Assembly: GCA_034142505.1 (NCBI GenBank)
Contig: JAWZDV010000092.1
Coordinates: 1 to 64,000, forward strand
Length of the DNA: 64,000 nt
Direction of reading: 5' to 3'
Source: Hungatella_A sp034142505
Lineage (GTDB): Bacteria > Bacillota > Clostridia > Lachnospirales > Lachnospiraceae
In this document: positions 17,448 to 24,941 of the stretch, piece by piece
Layout of the letters: every line of letters begins with the position of its first letter
Position numbering within the stretch: the first letter of the stretch is position 1
Notes under the pieces: model-generated
Databases searched by the model: none
The model's input: the letters and a program-made list of their open reading frames with translations, nothing else
What the model was told of the DNA's origin: nothing
Position numbers and translations under genes: made by a program

Positions 17448-18257
17448 TTACAGCCGCTTGTAATCCAGACGAATCTTGTCAGAGATCAGCGCGATAAACT
17501 CAGAATTGGTCGGTTTTCCCTTCCCGTTACTCACCGTATAGCCGAAAATGTCGTTGATGGTGTCCATCTTGCCTCTGCTCCAGGCCACCTCAATAGCGTG
17601 GCGGATGGCTCTCTCCACACGGCTTGGTGTCGTCTGGTGGTTCTTTGCGATAGTCGGATACAGCACCTTTGTGACGGAAGTCAGCATATCCTGGTCCGCT
17701 ACCGCCATGGCGATGGCATCTCTCAAATACTGATATCCCTTAATATGAGCAGGAATACCAATTTCATGCAGCATCTGTGTGACATCATTTTCCAGATTCT
17801 GCTCCATGTACTCCAGTCGGTTCTCATAAGGTTTCACTTTGCGGATGCCCGCCAGGCTCATTCCCTTCGGTTTACTGCAGTAACCGGCGATTCTGCGGAT
17901 CTTATCCAGCACGATCTCCTTGCGGAATGGCTTCATGATGTAGTAATTGGCGCCCATGCGGAACGCATCCTCCGTCACGTTCTCGCTTCCGGCAGCCGTT
18001 ATCATGATAAATGTTGGATTCTTCTCCATGGTTCCTTCGTTTCTGACCTTTTCCATCACGGAAATGCCGTCCATCCGCGGCATAATGACATCCATCAGCA
18101 CCACATCCGGTTTTGTTTTGATAATCATGTCGTAGGCTTCATCGCCATTTTCCGCCTTCCCGACTATATGAATCCCTTCTTCTCCTTCCAGTATCTCCGC
18201 CAATAAACTGAGAGTTTTTGGGTTATCTTCCGCAATTGCAACACTTAAACTTGACAT
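17448..18257 (-). CDS. spo0A: Sporulation master regulator Spo0A
   Basis: This 269-residue response regulator has a receiver domain (residues 1-~125) with acidic pair E10/D11, phosphoacceptor D56 in VVLMDVIMPRMDG, the T/A switch in MITAAG and the conserved K in MKPF. The C-terminal Spo0A DNA-binding domain includes IPAHIKGYQYLRDAI and the recognition-helix region TTPSRVERAIRHAIEVAW. Phospho-Spo0A triggers sporulation by binding 0A boxes. The ATG at 18257 is 9 nt after GGAGGG. An excellent 0A box and a promoter lie upstream. The gene follows spoIVB, as in most endospore formers. Confidence 0.97.
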   Translation of the reverse strand: MSSLSVAIAEDNPKTLSLLAEILEGEEGIHIVGKAENGDEAYDMIIKTKPDVVLMDVIMPRMDGISVMEKVRNEGTMEKNPTFIMITAAGSENVTEDAFRMGANYYIMKPFRKEIVLDKIRRIAGYCSKPKGMSLAGIRKVKPYENRLEYMEQNLENDVTQMLHEIGIPAHIKGYQYLRDAIAMAVADQDMLTSVTKVLYPTIAKNHQTTPSRVERAIRHAIEVAWSRGKMDTINDIFGYTVSNGKGKPTNSEFIALISDKIRLDYKRL

Positions 18258-18279
18258 ACTTATCATCCCTCCTGATTTT

Positions 18280-18334
18280 ACGCTAGTGTTTTTTCGCCAG
18301 CATTTTTTTTACGCTAGTGCTTCCTCGCTAGTAA
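18280..18334 (-). repeat. Four imperfect CTAGCG repeats in the spo0A leader
   Basis: Between the -10 element and the ribosome site of spo0A the minus strand carries CTAGCGAGGAAGCA, CTAGCGTAAAAAAAATG, CTGGCGAAAAAACA and CTAGCGTAAAAT in direct succession, with a period of 14-17 bp. They are absent from the other leaders I looked at in the window. The function is unknown; protein or RNA binding is possible. Confidence 0.75.
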
Positions 18335-18339
18335 TGTAG

Positions 18340-18369
18340 ATTATAGACTCGGCGTTTCCCCGCATGCAA
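18340..18369 (-). promoter_or_regulatory. Probable sigma-A promoter of spo0A
   Basis: On the minus strand TTGCAT (18364-18369) and a perfect TATAAT (18340-18345) are separated by 18 bp. No good sigma-H match was seen. Confidence 0.55.
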
Positions 18370-18386
18370 TGGATTTCAACCGCAAG

Positions 18387-18397
18387 TTTCGACAAAT
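18387..18397 (-). promoter_or_regulatory. 0A box (Spo0A binding site)
   Basis: The minus strand reads ATTTGTCGAAA, which contains TGTCGAA exactly and matches the extended 0A box TTTTGTCGAAA closely. It is ~18 bp upstream of the -35 hexamer of spo0A, a position expected for autoregulation. Confidence 0.8.
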
Positions 18398-18416
18398 GGG
18401 GGGTAAAAAATTATGT

Positions 18417-19703
18417 CTACTGCCCTTGGGCATCCAACATATTTTCTATAAATATTCCATACCCCTTTGTGGAGTCTTGTATGAATACATGAGTTACCGC
18501 GCCAACCAGCTTGCCGTCCTGAATTATGGGACTTCCACTCATACCTTGAACGATTCCGCCGGTCAATTGTAACAGATCTTCGTCAACAACTTTAATTACA
18601 AGGCTCTTGTTTTTATGTGAAGTAGAATAATCGACTTTCTGGATTTCGATATCATAGTCCCGAATCTCCCCGGAAACGCCACTTCTCAACACTGCCGGGC
18701 CTTTTTGGACGTCTTGTCGATAACCAATCTCCAAAGGCTCAGAATTGACCCTTTTCGCAAATTTGTCGTTAACAGTACCGAAGATTCCCTCCTCCGTATT
18801 CCGGGAAATAGTTCCCAGACCGGAACCCGGCCCATAATAAATCACCCCGGACATCACTCCTGGTTTTCCCAGGGTGCCCTTCTCAATCCCCATGATTTCG
18901 GTCTCATAGAGATTGCCGTCGGAAATCTGAACCACTTCCCCCGTATCGCTGTCACTGATGCCGTGGCCCAGCGCCCCAAAATTGCCATTCAAATCCAAAT
19001 ACGTCATGGTTCCGATTCCCTGGGTGTCGCTTCTCACCCAGACACCCAGCTTGTAGCCGCCTTCTTCGGCCATCACCGGGTCCATCTTCACTTCCATCAC
19101 TTCTTCCCCCCGCCGTACCGACAGCGAAACCTGGCTGCCGTCCAGCTTGTTCACCGCTTCCACCAGCTGCTCCTTGTCCTGCAGGGCCTGCCCGTTGATG
19201 GCCTCGATATAATCACCGGACTGAAGATAACCTGCTGCCGGCTCCACAATCATGCCGGTCTGATCCGTCACCTGTCCGGTACCAATCACCATCACACCGT
19301 CGGATTTCAAATAAATACCAATCGGCGCGCCACAGGGAACGGCATATCTGGTGTCCACCACATCCACCTGAATCTCTTTTAACTGCAGCCAGCCAAACAG
19401 CTTCAAACCGATCTGGTAACTGCCCTCCTGCTTTCCACATACCGTGAACGGCTGATTCTTCACAATGCTGATCTCGCCTGACGGTATATTGGAACCATTG
19501 CCCAGCACAACCTCTTCGCTTTCGCTTAAGATCGTGGCCTGTAAAGGAATGGGGAAATCAAATGCTTCTTCTTCCTCCAGCACTACATTCAGACGGTCCG
19601 GTATCGAACGGTCCATGTAGTAATAGGTAAACCCAATTGTAAACAGAATGCCTGCCCAAAATGTCCACACCAGAAACGAGTGAAACTTCTGCCTTCTTGT
19701 CAT
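18417..19703 (-). CDS. spoIVB: SpoIVB serine peptidase
   Basis: This 428-residue peptidase is made in the forespore and secreted into the intermembrane space to trigger pro-sigma-K processing. It has an N-terminal membrane anchor (residues ~10-30), a PDZ domain (~155-225, with GYLQSGDYIEAINGQAL) and a C-terminal S55 peptidase domain. The catalytic His and Asp are in FGALGHGISDSDTG and the catalytic Ser is in GIVQGMSGSPI. AGGAGG precedes the start. It is normally next to recN; here the agr-like module intervenes. It has its own forespore-type promoter. Confidence 0.96.
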   Translation of the reverse strand: MTRRQKFHSFLVWTFWAGILFTIGFTYYYMDRSIPDRLNVVLEEEEAFDFPIPLQATILSESEEVVLGNGSNIPSGEISIVKNQPFTVCGKQEGSYQIGLKLFGWLQLKEIQVDVVDTRYAVPCGAPIGIYLKSDGVMVIGTGQVTDQTGMIVEPAAGYLQSGDYIEAINGQALQDKEQLVEAVNKLDGSQVSLSVRRGEEVMEVKMDPVMAEEGGYKLGVWVRSDTQGIGTMTYLDLNGNFGALGHGISDSDTGEVVQISDGNLYETEIMGIEKGTLGKPGVMSGVIYYGPGSGLGTISRNTEEGIFGTVNDKFAKRVNSEPLEIGYRQDVQKGPAVLRSGVSGEIRDYDIEIQKVDYSTSHKNKSLVIKVVDEDLLQLTGGIVQGMSGSPIIQDGKLVGAVTHVFIQDSTKGYGIFIENMLDAQGQ

Positions 19704-19757
19704 CGCCCCATACCTCCTGAATAAAAATGAAAGGAGTTAAAATTTTTGCTCCTCTCT

Positions 19758-19786
19758 TAGTATGTACGATGAATTGAAAAACACTC
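19758..19786 (-). promoter_or_regulatory. Candidate sigma-G/sigma-F promoter of spoIVB
   Basis: On the minus strand GAGTG (19782-19786) and CATACTA (19758-19764) are 17 bp apart. CATACTA matches the forespore sigma-factor -10 consensus exactly, and the -35 is 4/5. Forespore expression is known for spoIVB in Bacillus. Confidence 0.5.
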
Positions 19787-19844
19787 TGTTATATTTTAGC
19801 TGTCACAATTTTCAAAAAAACAGCATTTTTTATTTTCGGGTATC

Positions 19845-19872
19845 AAAAAAACCCTGATTTGCGCGCTCAGGG
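19845..19872 (-). terminator. Terminator after agrB
   Basis: On the minus strand CCCTGA-GCGCGCAAA-TCAGGG is followed by TTTTTTT. It separates the agr-like module from spoIVB. The plus strand also has CTTTTT after the stem. Confidence 0.85.
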
Positions 19873-19888
19873 CTTTTTCGATAAAAAC

Positions 19889-20458
19889 CTATTCTTTTTG
19901 GGGCAGGAGCATCATCATTGCGAGTATGATATGACTGATGCCAATCACAAAGCCTGCTGGAGAATGATGGTTTTTAATACATAGCACTAACAGGACAGCC
20001 GCTTCTATCAATAGTATAGTACGGGTTATTTTGCGGAATTTCTGTTTTTGCCCGTCTCCCAGTGGTTTCCGAACCGCCTCGATAGGAGCATGTAACCAGA
20101 TGATGATTTGCGCCACAAATGTGAGCGCAAACATCCCTGGCAGGAGAAAGTTGTACAGAGAAAACCGCAGGGTGACTGCGATAACCAGTTCCAGTATCGC
20201 AGAAAATATCGCGCATCCGATGGGGGTCGACGCGTGATAACCACCCGCATAACTTCGCAGAGGAATATAGACGACTGCGAATAGTGCCATATATATCAGA
20301 CATTGGAATAGTAGGCCAATAATAATGAGTACCGAGACATTAACGATCTCAAGTAATAATAATTGGTATCCATATAGATACAGTTCCCGGTCACTCTCGG
20401 TGATATAGTTTTTTTTAATCTGATTATCCAAAAACTTATCTGCTGCTTTGGATATCAT
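19889..20458 (-). CDS. agrB: AgrB-like peptide-processing membrane protease
   Basis: This 189-residue multi-spanning membrane protein has the AgrB catalytic pair His75 and Cys82 in RSYAGGYHASTPIGC; the spacing of 7 equals His77/Cys84 of Staphylococcus AgrB. AgrB cleaves the C-terminal tail of AgrD and forms the thiolactone ring. Four to six hydrophobic segments are visible. It starts 2 bp after the agrD stop, with AAGGA inside the end of agrD, so the two are translationally linked. It is the last gene of the module before a strong terminator. Confidence 0.93.
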   Translation of the reverse strand: MISKAADKFLDNQIKKNYITESDRELYLYGYQLLLLEIVNVSVLIIIGLLFQCLIYMALFAVVYIPLRSYAGGYHASTPIGCAIFSAILELVIAVTLRFSLYNFLLPGMFALTFVAQIIIWLHAPIEAVRKPLGDGQKQKFRKITRTILLIEAAVLLVLCIKNHHSPAGFVIGISHIILAMMMLLPQKE

Positions 20459-20460
20459 AA

Positions 20461-20619
20461 TTAATCCTTAATGAATTTTTTGGCAGATTCCGGCATCTCT
20501 GGCTGATATGCATACCAAAAACAACATGCATTTACATTCTCAACCACTAACATTAATGCCATGAAATTAACTAATACTGCTGGTGATAATTTTAAAACCT
20601 TTGCCAAAACTTTTTTCAT
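20461..20619 (-). CDS. agrD: AgrD-like cyclic lactone autoinducer pre-peptide (52 aa)
   Basis: This short gene encodes 52 residues. The N-terminal ~26 form a basic/hydrophobic amphipathic leader (MKKVLAKVLKLSPAVLVNFM). A core with Cys32-Cys33 (ACCFWYAYQPEMPES) and a charged tail ending AKKFIKD follow. Aligned on the conserved Pro of the recognition tail (EMPES here, EVPKE in Staphylococcus AgrD), Cys33 is the ring cysteine. The predicted autoinducer ring is C-F-W-Y-A, with AgrB cleavage between Ala37 and Tyr38. GGGAG is 8 nt before ATG. The following agrB starts 2 bp downstream. The start, frame and context make this a confident call; the exact mature peptide is an inference. Confidence 0.9.
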   Translation of the reverse strand: MKKVLAKVLKLSPAVLVNFMALMLVVENVNACCFWYAYQPEMPESAKKFIKD

Positions 20620-20741
20620 CACTATATCTCCCTTTCTTTAGTAGTATGTTGCAGACGCAGATATAGTATAACTTATTTTTAGAGCAAAATTACATTTTTG
20701 GAAAAAACTGTATGAAATATGGCAAAATTTGTAACTTTTTA

Positions 20742-22040
20742 TTATGCAAACATGATTGTGACGCAGAATTGATCCTCTTCATACTCTATATTTGTCCATC
20801 CACCATAACGTTCTACAATTGACTTTACATTACGAATTCCAATGCCGTGCATAGAGGGATTTTGTTTTCTGCTGAGAAATTCACCATCTTTTTCCACTGG
20901 CTTTTCTTTATAATTGTTTGTAATTTTTATTGTTGTAAATCTTCCATCGTTAGCTTTATATAATTTCACTTTTACGTAACCATCTGAGCATTTACTTGCA
21001 GCTTCAATCGCATTATCAATTAAATTGCTCATTATACTAATTAAATCAATATCTTCCACATCTGGTTTTTCAAATCCCATTTCTACATAAACATCGTAGT
21101 TTACATGCTGCTGCTCTGCTTCTTGTTTCTTCCCATTTAAAATCGCATTGAGAATCTGGCGATTACAATAATGTTCTTCTCCAACTTTAAGAATATGTCG
21201 ATTTAAAGATTCAATAAGATCGACTATTTTCTCGTTATTTTCTTTTAAAGCCAATGTTTCAATTGTTTTCATATAATTACTCATATCATGTATGATGCCA
21301 GTATGTTTTCGATTAATTTCTTCAATCTGCATATAATGTTGATTTTCCAAATTCTGTTTTATATTAATTAACTCGTATTCTTTTACCTGATTCATCATAT
21401 AAATCATTCTATCATACACTATAAACAATACTATATTAGCAATAAGTAAAAGAATACTTCCTAACAAAACAATTATCGACGAAAAACTCATTTTTACAAA
21501 GTTTATCGAGGAATACGCAATTCCAACATACAAAATCAGACAAGAAAATGGAAATATACTAAAATATGGAACTAATGATGCAAAGAATATATTCCTCCCA
21601 TTATCAGATGCTTGACTAATCCACCGAAGCACTACGAATGATATCAACTTAGATGAAATTGTCAGAATGACCACTCTGGCCGGATCTTCATAAAGCGGCG
21701 TAGTATTTTCTCCTAATGGAAGACTGAGAATCCCAGACATCACAAATTCGCAGCATAATAATACAAATGTGCTGACCATCACATAAAACAGTTTCTTCTT
21801 AGGCGAATCTATAAATAGAGTTTGGCATGCTATGGCACTCAATGTCATTGATGCTGCTAAATTTAATCCAGCTATATGAAATCGATTGAAACCAAATAAT
21901 ATTGTCATGGCTATTGCCATAACTAATATATGAATATTTATATTCTTTGTCCTTAATTTCAAAAAACTCTTCCAAAAGCTAAAGCTTATATACCCTTCAA
22001 AAAAGCATATCCCTAAATCAAACAATTTAGTCCACATCAT
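20742..22040 (-). CDS. AgrC-like GHKL sensor histidine kinase
   Basis: This 432-residue kinase has six to seven N-terminal membrane helices (about residues 5-215), the typical AgrC peptide-sensing architecture. A coiled linker follows, then a dimerisation segment with the phosphoacceptor His in GIIHDMSN (about residue 251). The GHKL ATPase has NLIDNAIEA (N-box) and GIGIRNVKSIVERYGG (G-box). It starts at ATG-ATG just after GGAGGTGGGG inside the end of the response-regulator gene; a longer frame (29 residues more) is less likely. Codons are AT-rich compared with recN and spoIVB. It should sense the peptide made by the agrD-agrB pair downstream. Confidence 0.9.
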   Translation of the reverse strand: MMWTKLFDLGICFFEGYISFSFWKSFLKLRTKNINIHILVMAIAMTILFGFNRFHIAGLNLAASMTLSAIACQTLFIDSPKKKLFYVMVSTFVLLCCEFVMSGILSLPLGENTTPLYEDPARVVILTISSKLISFVVLRWISQASDNGRNIFFASLVPYFSIFPFSCLILYVGIAYSSINFVKMSFSSIIVLLGSILLLIANIVLFIVYDRMIYMMNQVKEYELINIKQNLENQHYMQIEEINRKHTGIIHDMSNYMKTIETLALKENNEKIVDLIESLNRHILKVGEEHYCNRQILNAILNGKKQEAEQQHVNYDVYVEMGFEKPDVEDIDLISIMSNLIDNAIEAASKCSDGYVKVKLYKANDGRFTTIKITNNYKEKPVEKDGEFLSRKQNPSMHGIGIRNVKSIVERYGGWTNIEYEEDQFCVTIMFA

Positions 22041-22794
22041 CCCCACCTCCATACTTATCCCAGAACTTAATAAAACTCTTTTTAAATGCAGTATAATGTG
22101 ATCTGGAGATGTTGAGTTCTCCGCCACCTTCTAACACCAGATAATTTTTATCGAACCGCACAACCCATCTGCAGTTTACCAGATAACTGTTATGCGCGAA
22201 TTCAAAACCATATTTATGCAGTTGATCGTATAATACCGAAACGTGCAGCAACGTCACCAGCTCGTCTGTCACTCCATATTTTTCCGGGTCTACTAAGTGG
22301 ATGCTGCTTCCGCGTTTGGCTTTGGAAATATATGCAATATCATTGATATAAACTCTTGTGATTCCGTCATCACTTCTTGTCAGAATGTATTCTTCTTTGT
22401 ATGATCTTACCATCTTGTCCAGGATTTCCGTGATCTCCCGGCGCATGGTCTTGTCGTCAAACTGTTTCAGCAGAAACCGGTAAGGCGTCACCTTGATGGA
22501 TTCGGGTGTGGGATTGACCACACCCGAGCAGAATACCAGGACTGCATTCCGGTTCATCGCCCGAAGTTTTCTGGCTGTCTCCGTGCCGTCGATTCCGCCT
22601 AACTGCATGTCGATAAACAGCACATCGTGCATCATATCGCCGTCGTGCAGCAGGCTTTCACCAGAACTGTAGGAAAAGAATTCCAGTTTGCCGTTGAAGC
22701 ATTCGCGAATCATATTTTTGATATACTCGACGTAATTCTTGTCATCATCGCAAATCGCAATCTTATAATTAACCTTCTTGTTTACATTTATCAT
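22027..22794 (-). CDS. LytTR response regulator (AgrA-like)
   Basis: This 255-residue regulator has a receiver domain with acidic residues CDDD (15-18) and phosphoacceptor Asp62 in VLFIDMQLGGIDG. A C-terminal LytTR DNA-binding domain follows (about 145-250, with ILTRSDDGITRVYINDIAYI and FEFAHNSYLVNCRWV). It is the partner of the AgrC-like kinase, whose start it overlaps by 14 bp. It starts only 16 bp after the recN stop codon (AAGGG in the gap), so it is probably transcribed with recN. Confidence 0.92.
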   Translation of the reverse strand: MINVNKKVNYKIAICDDDKNYVEYIKNMIRECFNGKLEFFSYSSGESLLHDGDMMHDVLFIDMQLGGIDGTETARKLRAMNRNAVLVFCSGVVNPTPESIKVTPYRFLLKQFDDKTMRREITEILDKMVRSYKEEYILTRSDDGITRVYINDIAYISKAKRGSSIHLVDPEKYGVTDELVTLLHVSVLYDQLHKYGFEFAHNSYLVNCRWVVRFDKNYLVLEGGGELNISRSHYTAFKKSFIKFWDKYGGGDDVD

Positions 22795-22810
22795 CAGTAG
22801 TTTTCCCTTT

Positions 22811-24463
22811 TTAGCGCTTGGCCAGCTTTTTCATCTCTCTGGCGTTGTCGTACACGGCCTCCGTAATCTCGGCACCGCCCAACAGTCTTGCCAGTTCCTG
22901 GACCATCTGCTCCTCGTCCAGCCGGCGGATGGTGGTGGTCGTGCGCCCGTCCGCCGCCGCTTTCGCGATCTCGTAGTGAGCGTCTGCCATCGCCGCAATC
23001 TGAGGCAGGTGGGTAATACAGATCACCTGATGACTCTTCCCAATGTAGGAGAGTTTTTCCGACACCTTCTGCGCTGTTCTCCCACTGATTCCCGTGTCAA
23101 TCTCATCGAAAATCAGGGTCGGTATTTCGTCCGTATCGGCGAGCACGGCCTTGATCGCCAGCATAATTCTGGACAGCTCGCCGCCTGATGCCACGGTGCC
23201 CAGCGGCCTTACCGGTTCCCCGGGATTGGTAGAAATCAAGAATTCCGCCTCGTCAAAACCACCGGGAGTGTAATGATCCAGTATTTCGAATTTCATGTCG
23301 AACTGTACGTCGATAAAATTCAAATCGATCAATCCCTGTCGAATTCTGTCCACCATCTCTGCCGCCGCTTTCTGCCTGATCTTCGACAGTTTCCGACTCT
23401 CCTCCTCCAGCTTACGCTCCGTCTCTGCCAGTTCTTTCTTCAACTGCTCCAGAATCAAATCGTGGTTTTCCAGCTCCTCCAGCCGTTTCCGCTTCTCCTC
23501 TAACTGCGCCATGATATCCGATATCCGGTCTCCGTACTTGGCCTGGAGACCGTGGATGATGTCCAGCCGGTCTCCGATTCTCTGAAATTCTTCCTCGTCA
23601 AAGGAAAATCCATCTATGTAGGACGAAATATCGTGGATAATGTCACGGATAATCGAATCCGCGTCGTAGAGCTGGTCCCGGATGGGAGCAAGAGCCTCGT
23701 CATACTCCGCCACCCGGTCAATCTCCTTTAACGCCACGCTGACGCCCTCTCCTTCCAATGCACGGTCGGCAGCCGACAATCCCTCCATAATCTTCTGGCC
23801 GTGCTGGAAACGGCGGTAAAGCACCGTCAACTCCTCCTCCTCGCCTTCCCTCAAGTCTGCATTTTCCAGTTCCTCAATCTCGAAACGGCAGAAGTCAGCC
23901 TCCCGCAGACGGCTCTCCTTGTCCATGGACAGCGCTTCGATTCTCTCTTGCAATTCCCGATAAGTTCGATAGGTCTGTGCGATTGTGTTCTTCAAAGGAA
24001 TGGTGTTTGATTTGGCATAGGCATCCAGAATCTGGAGATGTTTTGATTTGTATAGTAAAGACTGGTGTTCATGCTGTCCGTGAATGTCAATTAACAGGCT
24101 GGTGATTTCTTTCAGCTTTGCCGCGGTAACTGTCTCGTCGTTGATTTTGCTGACGCTGCGGGAAGGCATGATTTTTTTCGATATAATAAGGGTGCCATCC
24201 TCCGGCAGCATCACGTCCATCGCCTGAAGCAAAGCTTTTTTCTCCGGTTCCGTCACACAAAAGACCAGTTCCACATAGGCGTATTCCGCGCCCTGCCGGA
24301 TGATGTCCTTTGGAACCTTGCCGCCCAGCGCAATATTCACCGAGCCGATAATGATGGACTTTCCCGCGCCGGTCTCGCCGGTCAGAATATTCAGTCCCTC
24401 CTCAAATGAAATCTCCGCTTTTTCAATCAGCGCCAGATTTTTCACATGTAAATCCAGTAACAT
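22811..24463 (-). CDS. recN: DNA repair protein RecN
   Basis: This 550-residue SMC-like ATPase acts in double-strand-break repair. It has Walker A GETGAGKS near residue 31, two coiled-coil arms (about residues 150-370), a signature segment LGTVASGGELSRIMLAIKA and Walker B TLIFDEIDTGISG, ending with LARLLGG. It follows argR closely (11 bp), as in most Firmicutes. The spoIVB gene that usually comes next is displaced by the agr-like module. Confidence 0.96.
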   Translation of the reverse strand: MLLDLHVKNLALIEKAEISFEEGLNILTGETGAGKSIIIGSVNIALGGKVPKDIIRQGAEYAYVELVFCVTEPEKKALLQAMDVMLPEDGTLIISKKIMPSRSVSKINDETVTAAKLKEITSLLIDIHGQHEHQSLLYKSKHLQILDAYAKSNTIPLKNTIAQTYRTYRELQERIEALSMDKESRLREADFCRFEIEELENADLREGEEEELTVLYRRFQHGQKIMEGLSAADRALEGEGVSVALKEIDRVAEYDEALAPIRDQLYDADSIIRDIIHDISSYIDGFSFDEEEFQRIGDRLDIIHGLQAKYGDRISDIMAQLEEKRKRLEELENHDLILEQLKKELAETERKLEEESRKLSKIRQKAAAEMVDRIRQGLIDLNFIDVQFDMKFEILDHYTPGGFDEAEFLISTNPGEPVRPLGTVASGGELSRIMLAIKAVLADTDEIPTLIFDEIDTGISGRTAQKVSEKLSYIGKSHQVICITHLPQIAAMADAHYEIAKAAADGRTTTTIRRLDEEQMVQELARLLGGAEITEAVYDNAREMKKLAKR

Positions 24464-24474
24464 TTTCTTCCTCC

Positions 24475-24924
24475 TTAACCGGTAACCAGTTTTCGTATTT
24501 TGTCCATCACAAGGATCGTGTCATCCACGCTTCGCACGGCGCACATGATGGTATCGTCCCCAGCGATACAGCCCACAATCTCATGAAAATGAATGGCATC
24601 CAGAGCCGCCGCAACCGCCATGGCCATCCCGGAACCTGTCTTGATCACAAGAATATTCTGGGCCATGTCCATGGATAGAAAACCGTCCCTCAGGATGCGG
24701 ATGTATTTATCACTGAAAGAATTGTTGTTTTGGAGTACCACATAATGTTGTTTTCCGCTCTCTCCCTGGATTTTAGACAGCTTTAACTCCCGGATATCTC
24801 TGGATACGGTGGCCTGGGTCACCTGATACCCGGCTTTATTTAAGTATTCCGCCAGTTCTTCCTGAGTCTCAATCTCGTATTTTCCTATCAGTTCCACGAT
24901 TTTGCTATGTCTTTCTACTTTCAA
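24475..24924 (-). CDS. argR: Arginine repressor ArgR
   Basis: This 149-residue regulator has an N-terminal winged helix (residues 1-70, with TQEELAEYLNKAGYQVTQAT and SRDIRELKLSKI). Its C-terminal arginine-binding oligomerisation domain contains GSGMAMAVAAALDAI and VGCIAGDDTIMCAV. It controls arginine synthesis and breakdown. It lies between nadK and recN in the conserved order; no ArgR operator was identified in the window. Confidence 0.95.
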   Translation of the reverse strand: MKVERHSKIVELIGKYEIETQEELAEYLNKAGYQVTQATVSRDIRELKLSKIQGESGKQHYVVLQNNNSFSDKYIRILRDGFLSMDMAQNILVIKTGSGMAMAVAAALDAIHFHEIVGCIAGDDTIMCAVRSVDDTILVMDKIRKLVTG

Positions 24925-24941
24925 ATTCGTACTCCTTCCAG

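Noticed and set aside
18340..18369. Sigma-H promoter for spo0A
   Set aside because: No acceptable AGGAWWW / GAAT pair was found near the start; the sigma-A reading is better.
20665..20711. AgrA-type direct repeats upstream of agrD (ACAGTT at 20706-20711 minus strand; TATACT at 20665-20670)
   Set aside because: Candidate half-sites are spaced 27 and 36 bp apart instead of about 21, and no proper -35 fits the TATACT. Too weak to annotate.
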